Assembly: GCF_021462225.1 (NCBI RefSeq)
Contig: NC_061797.1
Coordinates: 22,157,093-22,221,092, forward strand
Direction of reading: 5' to 3'
Source of the DNA: Girardinichthys multiradiatus
Lineage: Eukaryota; Chordata; Actinopteri; Cyprinodontiformes; Goodeidae
Length of the DNA stretch: 64,000 nt
Position 1 is the stretch's first letter; every line of letters begins with the position of its first letter. The notes below the pieces were generated by a model, which was not told the DNA's origin, searched no databases, and saw nothing but the letters and a program-made list of their open reading frames with translations. The translations under genes were made by a program, and so were the position numbers. Shown piece by piece: positions 58,640-64,000 of this stretch.

Positions 58640-58895
58640 ATACACTTAGGAGATTGCGACGGTTGCTCAGGTGGTAGTGGTTCATTCTGTACCCGGTGGG
58701 TTGCCAGTTCGAACCCCTGCTCTCTCCGTCTCAGTTGCTGTGTCCTTGGACAAGACACTTCACCTGTCTTGCCTGCTGATGGTGGTCAAAGGGGCCAGTG
58801 GCAGCCCCACTGTCAGTGCATGAATGAGTATATGACTGATTGTAGTGTTTTAGGGTCTTGATAAAGCGCTATAGAAGTGCAGGCCATTTCACTTG
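58640..58895 (+). mobile_element. tRNA-derived SINE with LINE-like tail
   Basis: GGTTGCTCAGGTGGTAGTGG resembles an A box; GTTCGAACCC at 58707-58716 is a perfect T-loop/B box. The 3' part ends TAAAGCGCTATAGAAGTGCA, resembling the 3' end of fish LINEs that mobilise such SINEs. Confidence 0.8.
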
Positions 58896-59275
58896 TTAAG
58901 ATAGATAAAACCTTGAATTAGCCGCATACAACTTTATAAAACTCATTAACAAGCACATGACTGGTGGATTGTGCAGAAAGCAATAAAAAAACTTTTTTAT
59001 TAACCATTAATTTATTAGCCATTTCATACATTTCTCAAACATACAATAAAGCAATACTGTGTTTCTCTGGTCTGGAGCATTTTAATGAAGTAATTTCTCC
59101 TTGATATATCAGGTGATCAAAAAGCACTTGAATTAATTAAATTACAATATTTTGCAAATCTATTTAGAGTTCTTGAAATATCTTACATTTTGTCACCTCA
59201 CTAACACAAAATTCAACATATTTATTTGGGATTTTAAGAGCTAGACCAACACTACATAGCATATCATTGTGAAGT

Positions 59276-59969
59276 TGTCATAGTTTTTACCGCCTGACTT
59301 GACCCACATGCAGAGAACACTCGGAACAGAGAACAGTTAAATAAATTTATTGAAATGCTGGAGCGAGGGCCGGAAAACACCATAACAGGGCAGGTCTGTT
59401 GAGAAGGAATGAGGGTAAGTAAATAAACACTCAAACAGAATATACTAGTTGCAGATAAGCTTACTGATTAGAAGCCGGGATCCGCCAGGGAGAGGACGTG
59501 TCAGGACTGAAAATTGATCTGGAAACGGTGCCCGCGGAAGCTTAGAGGAGCCTGGAGATGGTACTTCATGGTGGGGTGGACAGGGTTCGCAACTTGAGCA
59601 GAGTGCTGATCGGTTCGGACTGCCAGCCAGGTATGATGTCCAGAGAGGTTCAGGGTCCGTGGGATTCCAAGATCATTTCAACAAAGCCAGTGACTATGTC
59701 AGGTAGCACCTGCATGGAAGGGACAAGGAATTAACAAGAAGCTTGACTTGAGAACACTTAACTTACAAAAGTGTGAGAATCAAGGAGAGGCCGGTAGTAA
59801 TACCACAGGGGCAAAACAGTCAGCCGCTGAAGTGCTGGCAGTCCTCCCTTTTATCGCACAGTGGCTGATGACCAGATAACCTCCTGTCAGCCTCCAGACC
59901 TCCAGGGCTTCCGCGGCACTTGGTGGGGAAACTGGTTAACTGCATGCTCTGGAAGTACAGATCCTGACA
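59276..59969 (-). repeat. 3' LTR of the deleted gypsy element
   Basis: 694 bases with TG...CA ends on the - strand. About 105 bases at its right edge recur at 61125-61233 as the 5' LTR remnant, with a few substitutions. Confidence 0.85.
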
Positions 59970-61110
59970 CCACCATCTATAATGGTGAAAATGGTAGTCA
60001 TGCCACGGGAACATGGCAGGCCGGTCACGAAGTCAATGGCGATGTGGGACCAGGGCCGTGGAGGGATACTGAAGGGTTGTAAGAGGCTGGTTGGTCTTAT
60101 TTCTGGCGCAGGGCACACAAGCACTGATGTAGTCCCTCACGTCTCGATGCAGGGTGAGCCACCAGTACCTCCTAGCGATCGAGGCGATGGTTCGGCTGGC
60201 ACCAGGATGGGTGGTGAATTTGGCAGAGTGGAACCAACCAATCAGGTGGGGTCGCAGGCAGCAGGAACATAGAGGCGACCTGCTGGTATGTTACCTGGCC
60301 CCGGGTCATTAGAAAGGGTTCGCCGCTCACTCTCTCTCTCCCAGGTTAAAGCACCGACCGTGCAGGAGGGAGGTAGGATAGGAACTACCTCACTTTCCGG
60401 GTCATCATGGACGAACTGGCACGAGAGTGCGTCAGGTTTAGTATTCTTAGATCCGGGTCTGAAAGAAATGGATAAATTAAAATGGGAGAAAAACAGCGAC
60501 CAACGTGAATGACGTGAATTAAGGCATTTGGCAGATTGGATGTACAATAAATTTTTGTGGTCTGTCCATACCTGCACGGGATGTTCGGCACCCTCCAGCC
60601 AATGGCGCCACTCCTCCAGTGCCAACTTGATAGCCAGCAGTTCTCTGTCACCCACGTCGTAGTTCTCTTCAGCTGCAGACAGGCGACGGGAGAAGAAGGC
60701 ACAGGGGTGGAGCTTCCCATCCAGGTCCGAGCGCTTGGACAGCACCGCTCCTACTCCCGTGTCCGTGGCATCCACCTCCACGACAAACTGCTTGCTGGCA
60801 TCCGGGTGGATAAGTACAGGGGCTTGAGAGAACCGGCTCTTCCGTCTGGAGAAGGCTGCGTCGGCCTCAGGGGTCCATAAATACGGTACCTTGGATGATG
60901 TGAGGGCAGTTAGTGGTCGAAGAGAGTAATGGTAACGGGTATTAGTTCTTTACAGTAATGGAATTCAGGCCTCTATAATCAATACACACCCCCAGAGGTG
61001 AAGATGAGGGGCAGATAATTCCAGCAGTCAGGGAGTCAGCTATATATTTTTCCATGACTAATTGCTCTGGCTGAGAGAGTCTAAATAAACAACTAGCAGG
61101 CAGCGGGGCT
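59970..61110 (-). pseudogene. Gypsy pol fragments (RT, RNase H, integrase)
   Basis: Read right to left: RT pieces near 61090-60950 including CIDYRGLNS, then RNase H at 60781-60430 ([47 protein letters not shown]), and the start of the integrase core near 60070-59970 ([20 protein letters not shown]) which breaks off exactly at the 3' LTR. Large deletions remove the RT active site and most of integrase. Confidence 0.85.
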
Positions 61111-61431
61111 CCAGGCAGATAAGCCCAGCTGACCAGATAAACTGCACCTGTCAGCCTCCAGACCTCAAGGGCTTCCGCGGCACCTAGTGGGGAAACTGGT
61201 TAACTGCATGCTCTGGAAGTACAGATCCTGACAGAAGTAGAAGAAACATTAAGTGTGCATGCAATTGTGTTTATCCTGATTTACTTTGACATAACTAAAT
61301 ACAATCTTGTGCAGCCATTTGGTTTTCAAACTCACCTAGTTAGTAAAAGGGGTCCACCTACATGGGATTTTCCCTTGGCTAAAATACATCTGTTCTGTAA
61401 AGGTCTGTTAGAGAACATTAGTTAACAGACC

Positions 61432-61765
61432 ATGACAATCAAGGAACACAGCAGAAACTTTAGGCATAAAGTTGTGGAGAACTTTAAACTATGGTTAGAT
61501 TCTAAATACGTTTTTCACACTTCGAATACCTCACAGAGATGGAAAAACTATGGCATAACTGCAGACCTACTAAAACATTCATCTCAACTTATAGGTGTCA
61601 AAGAGACCCTTAATCAGAAAGGAACCAAGGATATCCCTGGAAGAGCTGTAGAGATCCACAGCTCAGGTGGGAGGATCTGTAAACAGCACATTAGTTATGC
61701 ACTTCACAAATCTGGCTTGACATGGGAGCAAGAAAGAAACAGGCACATAAAAGGTAACGTCAGGG
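61432..61765 (+). pseudogene. Tc1 transposase N-terminal fragment
   Basis: HKVVENFKLWLDSKY, RWKNYGITADLLKHSSQL and RICKQHISYALHKSGL correspond to the two helix-turn-helix regions of a Tc1 transposase, with many substitutions. The catalytic part is absent; the sequence changes at about 61765 to an unrelated repeat. Confidence 0.75.
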
Positions 61766-62260
61766 CTGGCCCAAGGTTGTATGCGGCCTTAAGCAGAATT
61801 TGTTTGTAGCCCCTTTTCCTGAGACTTTAAGACTGTCAACACCACTGACAGTGTTTCAATACAGATCTGCTGGAATCTGGGAGATGGGGCCAAGTTTAAT
61901 TGGCTGATAACACTGATAATTTGTTATTATTTGCTAAGATGTATTTGTGAACAAACTGAGCTCAATCACAAAGAAATGATTAAACCTCATAGCATCACAT
62001 TATAGCCATGTTTACACAACAATCAAAATTACTGTTCTTTGCATGTTACAAAGTAAACGTTTCTATAATTTCTATAAATCTTAAATAAACTGTTTTAATA
62101 ATTGCAAATGATTTAATTTATTCATGCTGAAATAAAATGTAATAGTATTCTTATTCTGAATAATCAAGCATGAAAATTTTATATCTATGGTTTGTTACAA
62201 AATACAAGCATTTATGGGCGGCCCCTGATGGCATGGGCGTCCTAAGCAGCGTCCCCAGGT
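61763..62260. mobile_element. Possible hAT-type MITE
   Basis: CAGGGCTGGCCCAAGG at 61763 looks like a hAT terminal repeat, and GGGCGGCCCCTGATGGCATG near 62216 could be the facing end. Matching is poor and no coding remains. Confidence 0.35.
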
Positions 62261-62269
62261 GGACAGAGT

Positions 62270-63113
62270 GCATACGGTTTCCCTCCACTTGCTCATTACT
62301 TTGTTTTAGAGATTTACTAATCAGGTTTATTCCTGGCAGATAGTGATTTCTAATTTCTTGCTTCAGGTCTGCTGGAGGTTTTGACCAATTCCACCCAAAG
62401 ATAGGCTGCAGGTTCTTTGTTAGTGGAAATCCAAACAGACAACAAATAAGATCATCCCCGTCTATTTTATATGTATAGATATATTTGAAGCATTTATGGA
62501 TCGAACAATGTGAAAGCTCTTAGTTTTCGTTAATTTGATCAAGAGAAAGAAAAATCTGATTTTTCAGCATATTTGACCAGCAGATCCCCCAGTCACAGTC
62601 GATCAAGGAAAAATTGGATTGGATTCTTTCCTCTGTCCGAATGACCGGTGCATCACAAAATTACCGAAAAAATGCTTGTTGATATTTTTAAGCTTAAGCT
62701 TTGAAGAGCATGAAACCAACCTCTGCCACTTTTGGAGGGGAAAGCAGATGCATGAAGCACTTCTTTACCGTCTTCCGCTCAGTTTGAGTAAATTGACCAA
62801 TAGACGTGCGCTCCCCCCTCTTTCCCACGCCTGTTTATGGGCGCACGGTCATTCCGCTAATAACTACAACACTTTGCACAGTCTCCCTTCTCACTGTACG
62901 TAGATCTCGTCACATTGACTTTGTGGCCAATTACGCGCAATGTGGAGAATCTCGCTCAGCTGTGAGGGGAAGACTTGTAACTCGGTGGGGTTGTCCTCAG
63001 GTATGCGTCCTTCTCCACGCTCACCTGGATCTACCGGAGACATGCAGAGGCGACAGATAACGGACAGTTTTCGCTGCTCTTTATGATACTCTGCCTGAGG
63101 TGTCTTTCCCGTG
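62270..63113. other. Upstream region of the ephrin-B gene
   Basis: From about 62790 the sequence turns richer in GC and CpG and leads into the first coding exon, so a promoter and 5' UTR probably lie at 62800-63113. No TATA box is obvious. Before that, AT-rich DNA without recognised features. Confidence 0.45.
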
Positions 63114-64000
63114 ATGGGGGGACGCGCACGGAGCTGCGGCGCCGTGATCCTGCTGGCCATCTTCTGCTCCTGCCGGGGCGTTACGCTGGAGTCGATCCAC
63201 TGGAGCAGCTCCAACGCAAAGTAAGAAGATAAGCAGAAGATGAGAAATGTGTGCTTCTCTGTGCATGCATTCATTTTTTTTACATGCATTTTAATGCTTT
63301 TACTGAATTTGTAAAGTTAAATATTTTTTTTCTGCACTTGCAGAGGTGAACTATGGATGTGGTGTCTTATCTGATAAATTAATGAGTAATGAAAACTTTT
63401 CCAAAAGATTATTTTTTACACTAATTTATAAGATTCTCTGGGTCGAGGATGGTAGATTGTGTGCTTTGGTAGAGACAGTGCTGTTAATTTGCAAGTTATT
63501 TAATTATTTATTCTGTAGCCAGAGGACAACACACACAATCTCTTGTTTCAAAAGGATTAAAATAATTTTGCTCAATTATGCTTTAAACCCCCCAAAACGG
63601 TGTAACTTCTGGACTGTAACTTGGATAAAATCAAGAATCTCAATTTGAGGTCAATTTTGTTCAGCCATTTAAAGGATATTTGGCAGGATTTCTAACTTAA
63701 AATTAGTGTTCGTTGGAGATTTTCAAGAACTTGAAAAAAGGGATCTTCAGTTGAGATCCTACTAAGAAGCACTGCTACTATACGATTTATTAGTCTGAGC
63801 AAAGCATTTTATATCAAAGCTTGCATTTTTTAAATTTATTTTTACTTAAAGTAGATCTCTCTGCTTTTAACCTTCCCAGATTCACTCCCGGTCAGGGTTT
63901 GGTCCTCTACCCTCAGATAGGGGACAAGATGGACATTGTGTGCCCCCGGGCTGACCCCTCCTCAGGTAGGACGGAGGAGTTCTACAAAGTCTACCTGGTG
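63114..64000 (+). CDS. efnb: Ephrin-B (EFNB1/EFNB2-like), first two coding exons, 3' truncated by window edge
   Basis: Ephrin-Bs are single-pass membrane ligands of Eph receptor tyrosine kinases and signal both ways in cell sorting, axon guidance and vessel formation (family knowledge). Exon 1 is 63114-63220, exon 2 starts at 63880 and is still open at 64000; the AG/GT signals keep frame through the Lys codon. The N-terminus has a signal peptide ([17 protein letters not shown]). The mature part starts [12 protein letters not shown], then [20 protein letters not shown], the opening of the receptor-binding ephrin domain, and [22 protein letters not shown] fits EFNB1/EFNB2 better than EFNB3, but the paralogue cannot be fixed from about 75 residues. 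Confidence 0.9.
63221..63879 (+). other. Ephrin-B intron 1
   Basis: GT at 63221 and AG at 63878-63879 bound a 659-base AT-rich intron without recognised repeats. Ephrin first introns are often far longer, so its shortness is notable. Confidence 0.7.

Larger units (their letters stand above)
59271..61238 (-). mobile_element. Internally deleted Ty3/gypsy element
   Basis: On the - strand it begins at 61233 with TGTCAGGATCTGTAC and ends at 59276 with a terminal TGACA. GAAGT is duplicated at 59271-59275 and 61234-61238. The 3' LTR is 59276-59969. Only about 110 bases of the 5' LTR remain (about 61125-61233), repeated at about 59864-59969. Between them lie short pol pieces with deletions: RT start, RNase H and the start of the integrase core. 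Gag, protease and the rest of integrase are missing. Confidence 0.88.
59130..61765 (+). mobile_element. Tc1-type remnant interrupted by a gypsy element
   Basis: The left part (about 59180-59275: ACATTTTGTCACCTCAC, TTTGGGATTTTAAGAGCTAG, GACCAACACTACATAGC) matches the subterminal region of a fish Tc1 family. The right part (61239 on) matches its 5' leader and transposase start. The two parts meet exactly at the GAAGT duplication flanking the gypsy element. The left terminal repeat edge is unclear. Confidence 0.65.

Noticed and set aside
58640..58895. Functional tRNA gene
   Set aside because: A and B box words are present, but the sequence does not fold as a tRNA and continues into a SINE body and LINE-like tail.

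Overview
The window reads as nuclear DNA of a teleost fish, probably a spiny-rayed one; I cannot name the species. The coding genes are split by GT-AG introns, the background is AT-rich, the proteins match vertebrate families closely, and the DNA between and inside genes is packed with fish-type Tc1/mariner transposons, LINEs, tRNA-derived SINEs and Ty3/gypsy elements. There are no prokaryotic features.

Gene-dense left part (1-12 kb): the end of blzf1 (golgin-45, +), trmt10c (mitochondrial RNase P subunit 1, -), txnl4b (Dim2-type spliceosomal thioredoxin-fold protein, +) and mrpl16 (mitoribosomal protein uL16m, +). blzf1 and trmt10c converge with apparently overlapping 3' ends; trmt10c and txnl4b diverge from one short intergenic region. 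These are housekeeping genes, two of them mitochondrial; they share a neighbourhood, not a pathway.

Middle (12-28 kb): cenpq (centromere protein Q of the constitutive centromere network, +) has only 843 coding bases but spans about 16 kb, because two introns have filled with mobile DNA. Intron 3 carries a full-length Ty3/gypsy element with both LTRs, a 5-bp target duplication, integrase encoded upstream of reverse transcriptase (the copia-like order known from the Gmr1 group) and a capsid resembling the SCAN domain. Intron 5 carries a decayed LINE split by a solo LTR, plus a second LINE fragment.

Right-middle (28-44 kb): nested transposons. A LINE remnant is split by a Tc1 element, itself split by a 1.6-kb retroposon that once encoded a small single-pass membrane protein. 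Two near-identical Tc1 copies in opposite orientation bracket a two-exon chemoattractant-type GPCR gene (-). A different Tc1 with an uninterrupted 334-codon transposase abuts the second copy in the same TA-repeat tract.

Right part (44-64 kb): a gene-poor interval with SINEs, microsatellites, an 883-bp inverted-repeat element flanked by a perfect 6-bp duplication, and an internally deleted gypsy element inserted into an older Tc1. It ends at the first two exons of an ephrin-B gene (+), which runs off the window.

Exon boundaries below were placed by hand from splice signals, reading frame and remembered family similarity. No alignment or database search was possible.
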